Shown here: positions 41,835 to 50,056 of the stretch, piece by piece
Layout: every line of letters begins with the position of its first letter
Numbering within the stretch: the stretch's first letter is position 1
The notes under the pieces: model-generated
Databases searched by the model: none
What the model was told of the DNA's origin: nothing
The model's input: the letters and a program-made list of their open reading frames with translations, nothing else
Assembly (NCBI RefSeq): GCF_014203595.1
Contig: NZ_JACHJK010000015.1
Location: forward strand, 1-64,000
Length of the DNA: 64,000 nucleotides
Reading direction: 5' to 3'
Origin: Streptomyces echinatus
GTDB taxonomy: Bacteria; Actinomycetota; Actinomycetes; Streptomycetales; Streptomycetaceae
Position numbers and translations under genes: made by a program

Positions 41835-42632
41835 TCACGCGCTCCCCTCGGGCGGCGCGTCGAGGACCTGCAGCGGGTCGTCGTAGCGCTGGTGGAGGTA
41901 GGGCAACAAGGCGTGGGGGTCCACGCGTTCCACGGCCCGGCCATGCTGGTCACTGGTCTTCTCGCCGACGGTGATCTCCAGCAGGTCCCGGACCGGAAGG
42001 TCGGCGACGGGGTCGTACATCGACTCCCGCAGGACGACGTCCCCGGTGATCCGTTCCAGCCGGCGCACCTTCTCGTGGCGCACGCAGTGGACGAGGACGG
42101 GGTCGCCGTCGAAGCCGTGGCCGTCCACCGCGGGGAGGCACTTGAAGTAGAAGTCGGTCCTGCGGGCGGGCTCGGGCAGGGGCAGCGGGCCGCTCACCGC
42201 CCCGCGCACCTCCACGAAGGCGATGCCGTGCCGCGCCAGTGCCGCCCGTACGACGAGGCCGTCGCGCTCGACGGTGACCTCGCCGAGCTTCTTGGGTTCC
42301 CCGAAGACCTCACGGCCGCCGGTGAGGGCGCGCTCGTGGCTCATCGGCATCACCAGCGGGTACCAGCCGTCGGTCTCGCCGTGGGCTGCGGCGACCGCGA
42401 AGGAGCCGGCGCCGAGCGGGTAGCCGGGCAGCTCGACCTTGCTGATGGTCACCCGCACCAGGGGCCGTGCCGCGGGCTTGAGCGGGGGCGGCAGGACCGC
42501 CGCGACCGCGTCCGGGTCGGTCTCCCAGACCGCCACCACCCCGGTGGACCAGACACCGGGGAGCCGTGCGCTCGCGGTGCGCGTGGCCGCGATCTCCCGC
42601 TCGGTCCGCGCGCCGTACCGTACGCGTGTCAT
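41835..42632 (-). CDS. Acetoacetate decarboxylase-family protein
   Basis: A 265-residue protein of the ADC fold. The lysine pair Lys114–Lys115 in GGREVFGEPKKLGEV matches the Schiff-base lysine region of acetoacetate decarboxylase. PLVRVTISKVELPGYPLGAGS and a C-terminal LPVRDLLEITVGEKTSDQHG are typical. Family members decarboxylate beta-keto acids or act as aldolase-dehydratases. The ATG at 42632 follows AGGAGAAGGGCGG. It is first gene of the operon, divergent from tetR across a perfect palindrome. Confidence 0.87.
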   Translation of the reverse strand: MTRVRYGARTEREIAATRTASARLPGVWSTGVVAVWETDPDAVAAVLPPPLKPAARPLVRVTISKVELPGYPLGAGSFAVAAAHGETDGWYPLVMPMSHERALTGGREVFGEPKKLGEVTVERDGLVVRAALARHGIAFVEVRGAVSGPLPLPEPARRTDFYFKCLPAVDGHGFDGDPVLVHCVRHEKVRRLERITGDVVLRESMYDPVADLPVRDLLEITVGEKTSDQHGRAVERVDPHALLPYLHQRYDDPLQVLDAPPEGSA

Positions 42633-42665
42633 CGCCGTACCGCCCTTCTCCTGACGGACCGTCAC

Positions 42666-42682
42666 CTGTAACACAGTTACAG
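42666..42682. promoter_or_regulatory. Candidate TetR operator
   Basis: CTGTAAC-ACA-GTTACAG is a perfect 17-bp 7-3-7 palindrome, 33 bases upstream of the decarboxylase-like gene and 51 bases upstream of tetR. Its right arm contains a -35-like TTACAG (42677–42682) followed 16 bases later by TAAATA (42699–42704), a plausible tetR promoter. Binding would therefore repress both directions. Confidence 0.75.
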
Positions 42683-42733
42683 CAGACCGGGCTCGGGGTA
42701 AATACACGTGCGCCGATGGGAGTTGGGGGGATC

Positions 42734-43369
42734 ATGGCGAGCGGGGCGAGGGGCGGACTGACCCGGGAGGCGGTGCTGGAGGCCGCCGCCGGGCTGGTGC
42801 GCCGGCACGGCCCGGACGCGCTGACCATGCGCAGGCTCGCCGCCGAGCTGGGCACGGCGGTGACGTCGATCTACTGGCACGTCGGGGGCCGCGAGGCGCT
42901 GCTCGACGCGCTCGTGGAGCGGACCGTGGCCGGCCTCGGCGAGATCCGGCCGGCCGGGCGCACCCCGGAGCAGCGCGTGCTGTCCGTCGCGTGCGCCCTG
43001 CGGTGCCAGCTCCGGGACCATCCGCATCTGGTGGCCCTGGTGCACGAGCGCGGCCTGACCGAGCGGATGTTCCTGCCGGCCCAGCAGGTCCTGGTGCGCG
43101 AGGCCCAGGCGGCGGGGCTGCGCGGAGCCCGGGCCGCCGAGTTCGTCCGGGCCGTGCAGTTCCAGGTCGTCGGGCACGTGCTGGTGGAGCGCAACCGCGA
43201 GCGGGCTCCGGCACAGCACCCGGACGAGCGGGAGCTGTGGCGGGCCGGGAGCGCCGGGACCGATCCCGCGCTGGCCCGGGCGCTGGCCCGCCCGGTGGAC
43301 ACGGAACGGCTGTTCCTGACGGCCGTGCGGGCGCTGGTGCGATCCCTGCTGGCACCGCACGGGAAGTGA
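42734..43369 (+). CDS. TetR-family regulator
   Basis: A 211-residue repressor-type protein. The N-terminal HTH (about 8–58) has LTREAVLEAAAGLVRRHGPDALTMRRLAAELGTAVTSIYWHVGGREALLDAL. The C-terminal ligand domain is helical and resembles the TetR_C group (ACALRCQLRDHPHLVALVHERG). It most likely controls the divergent decarboxylase–SDR–amidohydrolase operon through the palindrome at 42666–42682 and is relieved by a pathway intermediate. The ATG at 42734 follows TTGGGGGG; an in-frame ATG at 42716 is possible. Confidence 0.9.
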   Translation: MASGARGGLTREAVLEAAAGLVRRHGPDALTMRRLAAELGTAVTSIYWHVGGREALLDALVERTVAGLGEIRPAGRTPEQRVLSVACALRCQLRDHPHLVALVHERGLTERMFLPAQQVLVREAQAAGLRGARAAEFVRAVQFQVVGHVLVERNRERAPAQHPDERELWRAGSAGTDPALARALARPVDTERLFLTAVRALVRSLLAPHGK

Positions 43370-43759
43370 CGGGCGTCCGCCGTACGTCTGACGTTGCGGC
43401 CCGCGGGGGTCACCGGCGCGAGGCCTCCCCTTCCCGGCCCCCGGGAAGCCACGGCGCACCCGGCGCCCTCACCTCCGCCCCCGCCCCGCCTCCGAGACTT
43501 TTCTTACCCGGGGCCCCTGTCCGCCCACGGCGTCCGTACCGCCCGTTTCGTGACACCGGACGGGGCGCCCGCGGCCGCCACGGGCGCGACCGGAGCGAAC
43601 TCACCCGGGCGTCACGGCCTTTCGCCCGCACGCGCGCGTGCGGGGATAGGGAACGCCCGCGGGCTCGCGCACACGCGCGAGGGCCGAGCAGGAGGGCGAT
43701 CCCGGGTCGCCCGGCCGGGACCTGACGAGCCGGGCTGTCAGTCACGGCCCGTATCCTCA
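43370..43759. other. 390-base intergenic region with GC palindromes
   Basis: No gene is supported. It contains a perfect 20-bp palindrome CCCGCACGCGCGCGTGCGGG (43625–43644) and, 20 bases on, CTCGCGC-ACAC-GCGCGAG (43664–43681). A TATCCT element (43752–43757) lies directly before the exonuclease start. The rest is low-information GC-rich sequence. Confidence 0.7.
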
Positions 43760-44755
43760 ATGACCATGCTCGAAGACCGTGCGACCGCAGTGTCCTCCCC
43801 CACCCAGTGGCCGGCCGCGTATCCGAAGGGATACGCGGTCGTTGACGTGGAGACCACCGGCCTGGCCCGGGACGACCGGATCATCTCCGCGGCCGTCTAC
43901 CGGCTGGACGAGCACGGCGAGGTCGAGGACCACTGGTACACGCTGGTCAACCCGGAGCGCGATCCGGGACCCGTGTGGATACACGGTCTGACAACTGCGG
44001 TGCTCGACGGCGCACCGCTGTTCGCGGACATCGCGCAGGAGTTCGCCGCCCGCCTGGACGGCCGGGTGCTCGTCGCGCACAACGCGGTCTTCGACTGGCA
44101 GATGATCGCGCGGGAGTACGCGCGCGTGCGGAGCGAGGCGCCGGTGCGGCAGCGCCTGTGCACCATCGCGCTGTCGAAGGAGCTGGGCCTGCCGCTGCCC
44201 AACTTCAAGCTGGAGTCGCTGGCGGCGCACTTCGGGGTCGTGCAGCAGCGGGCGCACCACGCGCTGGACGACGCGCGCGTGCTGGCGGAGGCGTTCCGGC
44301 CCAGCCTGCGGGCCGCGGCGGAGGGCGGTGTCCGGCTGCCGCTGCTGGAGTGCCGGCCGCTGACGGAGTGGTCGGACCGGCCCGTGCCCCGGCAGTCGGC
44401 GGGCGGCTACGGCAGCTACCGGCCCACCAGTTGGCGCCCGTCCCGCAAAAGGCCCGCATGCCCCTATCCCAACCCGGGTCGCTACGAAGACGGCAAAAGA
44501 CTCAAACAGGGCATGCGGGTGGCCTTCTCCGGCGACACGTCGACCGAGCGCGAGCTGCTGGAGGACCGGGCCGTGGAGGCCGGTCTGCACGTCGCCACCA
44601 GCGTCTCCCGGCTGACCAGCCTGCTGGTGACCAACGACCCGGACTCGGGCACCTCGAAGACGGTCAAGGCCCGGCAGTTCGGCACGCCGATCATGGACGA
44701 GGCCGCGTTCGGGCAGCTGCTCAGGGATGTCGAGCCGGCCGACGGGCAGGCGTGA
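43760..44755 (+). CDS. DEDDh exonuclease with C-terminal BRCT-like domain (DnaQ/epsilon-like)
   Basis: A 331-residue 3'–5' exonuclease of the DnaQ superfamily. Exo I is VVDVETTGL, Exo II HNAVFDWQM, Exo III HHALDDARVLAEAF (His-x4-Asp). A Pro/Arg linker with CPYPNPGRY follows, then a BRCT-like domain from about 240 (GMRVAFSGDTSTERELLEDRA…SRLTSLLVTND). It is annotated in relatives as a polymerase III epsilon-like protein; the BRCT suggests a repair role. ATG 43760 or 43766 may be a near-leaderless start: no ribosome site is visible and TATCCT lies immediately upstream. Confidence 0.9.
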   Translation: MTMLEDRATAVSSPTQWPAAYPKGYAVVDVETTGLARDDRIISAAVYRLDEHGEVEDHWYTLVNPERDPGPVWIHGLTTAVLDGAPLFADIAQEFAARLDGRVLVAHNAVFDWQMIAREYARVRSEAPVRQRLCTIALSKELGLPLPNFKLESLAAHFGVVQQRAHHALDDARVLAEAFRPSLRAAAEGGVRLPLLECRPLTEWSDRPVPRQSAGGYGSYRPTSWRPSRKRPACPYPNPGRYEDGKRLKQGMRVAFSGDTSTERELLEDRAVEAGLHVATSVSRLTSLLVTNDPDSGTSKTVKARQFGTPIMDEAAFGQLLRDVEPADGQA

Positions 44756-44927
44756 CAGCAGGCGCGACACCGGCCGGCGGACACTCCGTCCCCCAGCGCG
44801 AAGGACACCCCGTCGACCGGGGCCGAAGGGCACTCCAGCGCCGGGCGAGCGTACGAATGGGTGATTACCACACGACTCACCCGGCCCCCGCTCGCCCGGG
44901 AATCGGCGACGGCTCACCCTGTGGCGC

Positions 44928-45161
44928 ATGGCGACATGCGAAGTTTGCGGCAATGACTACGGAATGACCTTCGAGGTGCACGCGCAGGGCTCGGTGCACG
45001 TCTTCGACTGCTTCTCCTGCGCGATCCACCGCATGGCCCCGATCTGCGAGCACTGCCGGGTGCAGATCATCGGCCAGGGCGTGGAGGTGGAGGGCCACTG
45101 GTACTGCGGCGCGCACTGCGCCCGCGCCGAGGGGAGGGCCGGCATCGTCGACCGGGTGTGA
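44928..45161 (+). CDS. Small LIM-like zinc-finger protein
   Basis: A 77-residue protein with two linked zinc sites: Cys4/Cys7 with Cys28/Cys31 (CEVC…CFSC), and Cys40/Cys43 with Cys60/His63–Cys64 (CEHC…WYCGAHC). This cysteine layout resembles a LIM domain, uncommon in bacteria, or a prokaryotic zinc ribbon pair. There are no catalytic motifs, so a protein- or nucleic-acid-binding role is likely. The ATG at 44928 has no strong ribosome site. SURF1 follows 49 bases downstream. Confidence 0.82.
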   Translation: MATCEVCGNDYGMTFEVHAQGSVHVFDCFSCAIHRMAPICEHCRVQIIGQGVEVEGHWYCGAHCARAEGRAGIVDRV

Positions 45162-45210
45162 CCCGGTACCCGCGTGAATGCACCCCACGGCCCGGAGGTA
45201 ACGTCGTGGG

Positions 45211-46008
45211 GTGCACCGCTACCGCTTTCTGCTGTCCCGCCAGTGGGTGATCCTCACTCTCGTCGCGATCGCGCTGATCCCGACGATGATCAGGCTGGGT
45301 TTCTGGCAGCAGCACCGGTACGAGGAACGCACGGCCCGCAACGACCTCGTCTCCGCCGCGCTGCACGCGAAGCCGGTTCCCGTGGAGCGGCTGACCTCTC
45401 CCGGCCACGCGGTGAGCCGTACCGAGAAGTACCGCACGGTCACCGCGGCCGGCACCTTCGACACCGCGAAGGAGGTCGTGGTCCGCCGCCGGACCAGCTC
45501 CGACGGCGAGGTCGGCTTCCACGTCCTCACCCCGTTCGTCCTCAGCGACGGCAAGGTGCTGCTCGTCAACCGCGGCTGGATCCCCGCGAACGGCGTCCAG
45601 ACCGCCTTCCCCGAGATCCCCGCCCCGCCCGCCGGCCGCACCACCGTCACCGGGCGGCTGATGGCCGACGAGACGACCGCGGCGAGCGGCATCAAGAACG
45701 TCAAGGGTCTCCCCGACCGGCAGATCATGCTGATCAGCAGCGCGGAGGAGGCGCGGCGGCTGGGCGCGCCGGTGCTCGGCGGCTACATCCAGCAGACCGC
45801 CCCCCAGCCCAGGGACGGCTCCCCGGAACAGATCTCCGACCCGGGCAGCGAGGACGCCCCGCTGAACTACGCCTACATGATCCAGTGGTGGCTGTTCGCG
45901 GCGGCCGTTCCGGTCGGCTGGTGGTTCCTGGTCCGGCGGGAGATCCGGGACCGTGAGGAGGCCGCGGCGCAGCCGCAGCCGGAGGAAACCGAACCGGCCA
46001 CGGTCTGA
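45211..46008 (+). CDS. SURF1-family cytochrome oxidase biogenesis protein
   Basis: A 265-residue protein with one helix at each end (WVILTLVAIALIPTMIRLGFWQ near 12–33; YMIQWWLFAAAVPVGWWFLV near 228–247) and an extracytoplasmic SURF1 domain between. The latter has the family blocks FHVLTPFVLSDGKVLLVNRGW and PLNYAYMIQWW. SURF1 assists haem a insertion or assembly of cytochrome aa3 oxidase. The acidic/Gln tail is cytoplasmic. The GTG at 45211 has GGAGGT about ten bases upstream. Confidence 0.92.
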   Translation: MHRYRFLLSRQWVILTLVAIALIPTMIRLGFWQQHRYEERTARNDLVSAALHAKPVPVERLTSPGHAVSRTEKYRTVTAAGTFDTAKEVVVRRRTSSDGEVGFHVLTPFVLSDGKVLLVNRGWIPANGVQTAFPEIPAPPAGRTTVTGRLMADETTAASGIKNVKGLPDRQIMLISSAEEARRLGAPVLGGYIQQTAPQPRDGSPEQISDPGSEDAPLNYAYMIQWWLFAAAVPVGWWFLVRREIRDREEAAAQPQPEETEPATV

Positions 46009-46091
46009 GCACGCCGTCGTCGTCCGGGAACCGGTCACTCCCCCGGCGGCCCACCTGATTGGCCCCCTGGTCCGCCGGGAAACCGCATTCC

Positions 46092-47876
46092 GTGAACGCG
46101 CGCATCGACGACTACGCACTCATCGGGGACGAGCAGACCGCGGCGCTGGTCGGCAAGGACGGGTCGATCGACTGGCTGTGCCTGCCGCGCTTCGACTCCG
46201 GTGCCTGCTTCGCCCGGATGCTCGGCGACGAGGACCACGGTTACTGGCGGATCGCACCCGAGGGAGCGGACACCTGCACCCGCCGTGCCTATCGTTCCGA
46301 CACCCTCGTCCTGGACACCGAGTGGGAGACGGCCGACGGCGCGGTCCGTGTCACCGACCTGATGCCACAGCGCGACCGCGCCCCGGACGTCGTGCGGATC
46401 GTGGAGGGCGTCAGCGGCCGGGTCACCGTCCGCAGCACCCTGCGCCTGCGCTTCGACTACGGCTCGGTCACGCCCTGGGTGCGCCGCGCGGACGGCCACC
46501 GGGTGGCCGTCGCGGGTCCGGACTCCGCCTGGCTGCGCGCCGAACCGCCGGTACGCACCTGGGGCGAGGACTTCGGCACCCACTCGGAGTTCACCCTCAC
46601 CGAGGGCGAACGGGTCGCGTTCGTGCTCACCTGGCACCCCTCGCACGAGAAACGCCCGCCGCTCACCGACCCGTACGAGGCGCTGGAGAGCAGCGTCACC
46701 GACTGGCGGCGCTGGGCTCGGCGGTGCCGGTACGACGGCCCGTACCGGGACGAGGTCGTCCGCTCCCTCATCACCCTCAAGGCCCTCACCTACGCCCCGA
46801 CCGGCGGGATCGTCGCCGCGGCGACCACCTCGCTGCCGGAGAAGCCGGGCGGCGTGCGCAACTGGGACTACCGCTACTGCTGGCTGCGCGACTCCACCCT
46901 CACCCTCGGCGCGCTGCTCACCGCGGGCTATCAGGACGAGGCCGAGGCCTGGCGGAACTGGCTGCTGCGCGCGGTCGCCGGCAACCCGGACGACCTGCAG
47001 ATCATGTACGGCGTCGCGGGCGAGCGGCGGCTGCCGGAGACGGAACTGCCGTGGCTGCCCGGTTTCGCCGGCTCCTCCCCCGTCCGCATCGGCAACGGCG
47101 CCGTCGACCAGCTCCAGCTGGACGTGTACGGCGAGGTGATGGACTCGCTGTCGCTGGCCCGCGCGTCGGGACTGTCGCCCCGGCCGCACATGTGGGCCAT
47201 GCAGCGCTCGCTGATGACGTTCCTGGAGTCGGCGTGGCGGCAGCCGGACGAGGGCCTGTGGGAGGTGCGCGGCGGCCGGCGCCCGTTCGTGCACTCCAAG
47301 GTGATGGTGTGGGTGGCCGCCGACCGCGCCGTGCGGACGCTGGAGCAGCACAAGGAGCTGGACGGCGACCTGGAGGGCTGGCGCGGACTGCGCGACGAGG
47401 TCCACCGGGAGGTGTGTGAGAAGGGCTTCGACGCCGAGCGCAACACCTTCACCCAGTACTACGGCTCTCGCGAACTCGACGCGGCACTGCTGCTCATCCC
47501 CCGGGTGGGGTTCCTGCCGCCGGACGACCCGCGGGTGACCGGCACGGTCGACGCGATCCGCGACGGCCTCGGGCACGGTGGCTTCCTGCGCCGCTACGAC
47601 ACCGAGGACTCGGTGATCGACGGGCTGCCGAGCGGCGAGGGCGCCTTCCTGGCCTGTTCCTTCTGGCTGGCCGACGCACTGCATCTGACCGGCCGGAGGA
47701 AGGAGGCCCGCGAGCTGTTCGACCGGCTGGTGGGCCTGTGCAACGACGTGGGCCTGCTGGCCGAGGAGTACGACCCCGTCGACGGCCGTCAGCTGGGCAA
47801 CTTCCCGCAGGCGTTCAGTCACATCGGTCTGGTGAACACCGCCCTCACGCTGTACGGGGACGACGAGGCAGGATAG
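46092..47876 (+). CDS. Glycoside hydrolase family 15 (glucoamylase/trehalase-like)
   Basis: A 594-residue GH15 protein. It begins with the characteristic RIDDYALIGDEQTAALVGKDGSIDWLCLPRFDS and an N-terminal beta-sandwich. The (alpha/alpha)6 barrel contains GVRNWDYRYCWLRDSTLTL, the acid region around LPWLPGF and DGLPSGEGAFLACSFW. The terminal QLGNFPQAFSHIGLVNTAL is family-typical. Actinobacterial members include trehalases as well as glucoamylases. There is no signal peptide, so the substrate is intracellular. GTG 46092 is chosen by family start; TTG 46059 is possible. Confidence 0.92.
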   Translation: MNARIDDYALIGDEQTAALVGKDGSIDWLCLPRFDSGACFARMLGDEDHGYWRIAPEGADTCTRRAYRSDTLVLDTEWETADGAVRVTDLMPQRDRAPDVVRIVEGVSGRVTVRSTLRLRFDYGSVTPWVRRADGHRVAVAGPDSAWLRAEPPVRTWGEDFGTHSEFTLTEGERVAFVLTWHPSHEKRPPLTDPYEALESSVTDWRRWARRCRYDGPYRDEVVRSLITLKALTYAPTGGIVAAATTSLPEKPGGVRNWDYRYCWLRDSTLTLGALLTAGYQDEAEAWRNWLLRAVAGNPDDLQIMYGVAGERRLPETELPWLPGFAGSSPVRIGNGAVDQLQLDVYGEVMDSLSLARASGLSPRPHMWAMQRSLMTFLESAWRQPDEGLWEVRGGRRPFVHSKVMVWVAADRAVRTLEQHKELDGDLEGWRGLRDEVHREVCEKGFDAERNTFTQYYGSRELDAALLLIPRVGFLPPDDPRVTGTVDAIRDGLGHGGFLRRYDTEDSVIDGLPSGEGAFLACSFWLADALHLTGRRKEARELFDRLVGLCNDVGLLAEEYDPVDGRQLGNFPQAFSHIGLVNTALTLYGDDEAG

Positions 47877-47881
47877 GGGTC

Positions 47882-48637
47882 ATGGATCTTGGACTGAAGG
47901 ACCGGGTGTACGTCGTCACCGGGGCCACCCGGGGCCTCGGCAACGCCACCGCGCGGGAACTCGTCGCCGACGGGGCGAAGGTGGTCATCACCGGCCGGGA
48001 CGAGAAGCGGGTCGCCGACGCCGCCGCCGAACTGGGCCCGAACGCGGTGGGCGTGGCCGTGGACAACGCCGACGACGAGGCTCCCGGGCGGCTGATCGCG
48101 GCCGCCCGCGAGCACTTCGGCGGCTTCCACGGGGTGTTGGTGAGCGTGGGCGGGCCGCCGCCCGGGTTCGTCGCGGACAACACCGACGAACAGTGGCGGG
48201 CCGCCTTCGAGTCCGTCTTCCTCGGCGCGGTGCGGGTCGCCCGCGCCGCGGCGGCCGAGCTGGAGGCGGGCGGTGTCATCGGCTTCGTGCTGTCCGGGTC
48301 GGTGTACGAGCCGATTCCAGGCCTGACCGTGTCCAACGGGCTGCGGCCGGGGCTGGCCGGCTTCGCCAAGTCGATCGCCGACGAACTGGGGCCGCGGGGG
48401 ATCCGGGTGGTGGGGCTGCTGCCGGGGCGGATCGCCACGGACCGCATGCGCGAGCTGGACGCGCTGTCGGCCGACCCCGAGGCCACCAGGGCCGCCAACG
48501 AGTCGCGGATCCCGCTGCGCCGGTACGGGGTGCCCGAGGAGTTCGGGCGGGTCGCGGCGTTCGTGCTGTCTCCGGCGGCGTCCTATGTGACGGGCGTGAT
48601 GGTGCCCGTGGACGGCGGCACACGACACGGGTTCTGA
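47882..48637 (+). CDS. SDR-family protein with altered active site
   Basis: A 251-residue protein with an SDR Rossmann fold (TGATRGLG, a cofactor arginine in ITGRDEKR) and the C-terminal PVDGGTRHGF. Where classical SDRs have YxxxK after the active-site serine, this one reads SNGLR within GLTVSNGLRPGLAGFAK, so both Tyr and Lys are replaced. A distinct SDR subgroup with an SN…R motif exists; activity may use another mechanism or be lost. The ATG at 47882 follows AGGGG and lies five bases after the GH15 stop, so the two are one operon. Confidence 0.85.
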   Translation: MDLGLKDRVYVVTGATRGLGNATARELVADGAKVVITGRDEKRVADAAAELGPNAVGVAVDNADDEAPGRLIAAAREHFGGFHGVLVSVGGPPPGFVADNTDEQWRAAFESVFLGAVRVARAAAAELEAGGVIGFVLSGSVYEPIPGLTVSNGLRPGLAGFAKSIADELGPRGIRVVGLLPGRIATDRMRELDALSADPEATRAANESRIPLRRYGVPEEFGRVAAFVLSPAASYVTGVMVPVDGGTRHGF

Positions 48638-48645
48638 TGCGCTGC

Positions 48646-48682
48646 CCGGCCGGCGGTGGCCGTGTCGGTCACCGCCGGCCGG
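48646..48682. terminator. 13-bp hairpin between convergent genes
   Basis: CCGGCCGGCGGTG (48646–48658) pairs perfectly with CACCGCCGGCCGG (48670–48682) over an 11-base loop. It lies between the SDR and the convergent crotonase. Confidence 0.8.
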
Positions 48683-48754
48683 CCGGCGCCGTTGTTCCGG
48701 TTCAGGGCCGGTGCCGGGAACCCCTCCGGGCAGGGCCGACGCGGCCCCGCCCGC

Positions 48755-49558
48755 TCATTCGCCGAGCCCGGCCAGGTCCCGCAGCCGTCGGGCCTGGGCG
48801 GCCCGCTCCGCGGCGCGCTGCTCCTCGTAGGAGCGGCCGGCGGCACCCCGGAGCAACCCCTTGGTCTCCACCACGGCGTCGCGGGGCGCGGCCAGCACGG
48901 CGGCGGCCAGGTCCCGTGCCGCCGCGTCGAGTTCGGCCGCGGGCACCGCGAGGTTGGCCAGCCCGCTGGACACCGACTCCGCGGCCCCGACGAACCGTCC
49001 GGTCACGCAGATCTCCAGCGCACGGGCGTACCCGACGAGCCCGACCAGCGGATGGGTGCCGGTCAGGTCGGGGACGAGACCGAGGCTGGTCTCGCGCATG
49101 GCGAACTGCACGTCGTCGGCGACGACCCGCAGGTCGCAGCCGAGCGCGAGCTGGAAGCCGGCCCCGATGGCATGCCCCTGGACAGCGGCGATGGACACGA
49201 TGTCGGTCCGCCGCCACCAGGTGAACGCCTCCTGGTACTCGGCGATGGTCGCGTCGAGCCCGGCGTCGTCACGGCGCGCGAGTTCGATGAAGGTCGGCTC
49301 GCCCGGGATCCCCTCCGGAGTGAACATCTGCCGGTCCAGCCCGGCGGAGAAGGACTTGCCCTCGCCGCGCAGCACCACGACGCGGACGGAGCCCGGCAGC
49401 AGCCTCCCGGCCTCGGCGAGCGCCCGCCACAGAGCGGGGCTCTGCGCATTGCGCTTGTCCGGGTTGGTCAGCGTCACCGTGGCGAGCGCGTCGTCGACGG
49501 TGAGCCGTACGCCGTCCTTGTCGAGTACAGGAGCGAGGTCCTGGTCGGGCGAAGCCAT
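48755..49558 (-). CDS. Enoyl-CoA hydratase/isomerase (crotonase) family protein
   Basis: A 267-residue crotonase-fold protein. The CoA/oxyanion sites are GEGKSFSAGLD and QGHAIGAG. In the second site the usual catalytic Glu of GGGxEL is a Gln (GAGFQLALGCD), while the other conserved Glu is kept in MRETSLGLVPD. This points to isomerase- or hydrolase-like chemistry rather than straight hydration. The ATG at 49558 follows GGAGGCG. Its promoter region contains a GCCGTACGGC palindrome. The substrate is unknown. Confidence 0.9.
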   Translation of the reverse strand: MASPDQDLAPVLDKDGVRLTVDDALATVTLTNPDKRNAQSPALWRALAEAGRLLPGSVRVVVLRGEGKSFSAGLDRQMFTPEGIPGEPTFIELARRDDAGLDATIAEYQEAFTWWRRTDIVSIAAVQGHAIGAGFQLALGCDLRVVADDVQFAMRETSLGLVPDLTGTHPLVGLVGYARALEICVTGRFVGAAESVSSGLANLAVPAAELDAAARDLAAAVLAAPRDAVVETKGLLRGAAGRSYEEQRAAERAAQARRLRDLAGLGE

Positions 49559-49686
49559 GGGGCGCCTCCGATGGGTGCAGTCATCACGCAGTGCCGTACG
49601 GCATGCTAAGTGACTGCACAGTAACCACCCGGTCGATCAGACCGCCGACCGGGTGGCCACCATCGAAGCCGATGGGCCGCCCGGAG

Positions 49687-49908
49687 TCAGGACGTAGCGG
49701 CCTTCTTGCCCCGGGTCGCTCCGCCACGCCCACGCAGCGTGACGCCCGACTCGCTGAGCATCCGGTGTACGAAGCCATACGAGCGGCCGGTCTCCTCGGC
49801 CAGCGCCCGGATGCTCGCACCGGAGTCGTACTTCTTCTTCAGGTCTGCCGCGAGCTTGTCGCGCGCGGCGCCGGTCACCCGGCTGCCCTTCTTCAGAGTC
49901 TCGGCCAC
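49687..49908 (-). CDS. gbn: Gbn-type GATC-binding nucleoid-associated protein
   Basis: A 73-residue basic protein consisting of little more than one HTH: LKKGSRVTGAARDKLAADLKKKYDSG, then ASIRALAEETGRSYGFVHRML, and a Gly/Arg/Lys tail ending GKKAATS. This is the size and sequence type of S. coelicolor SCO1839 (Gbn), described as a nucleoid-associated protein that recognises GATC-containing sites and affects development (recalled, not checked). GTG 49908 is chosen for the AGGAGG eight bases upstream; upstream frame lacks similarity. GATC sites are strikingly dense just upstream. Confidence 0.88.
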   Translation of the reverse strand: MAETLKKGSRVTGAARDKLAADLKKKYDSGASIRALAEETGRSYGFVHRMLSESGVTLRGRGGATRGKKAATS

Positions 49909-50056
49909 CCGTGCCTCCTCATGGGAAGTGCGCTCTGGTCTCCTCATGATCACCCCTCCCGGGCGCGATGGCCACCCATTCGGCAAGGTCGGTGAGACAT
50001 CGTTGTGACGACAGGAGCCGACCCCCACAAGCGGAATGCCCAATTCCAGCGGGCGG

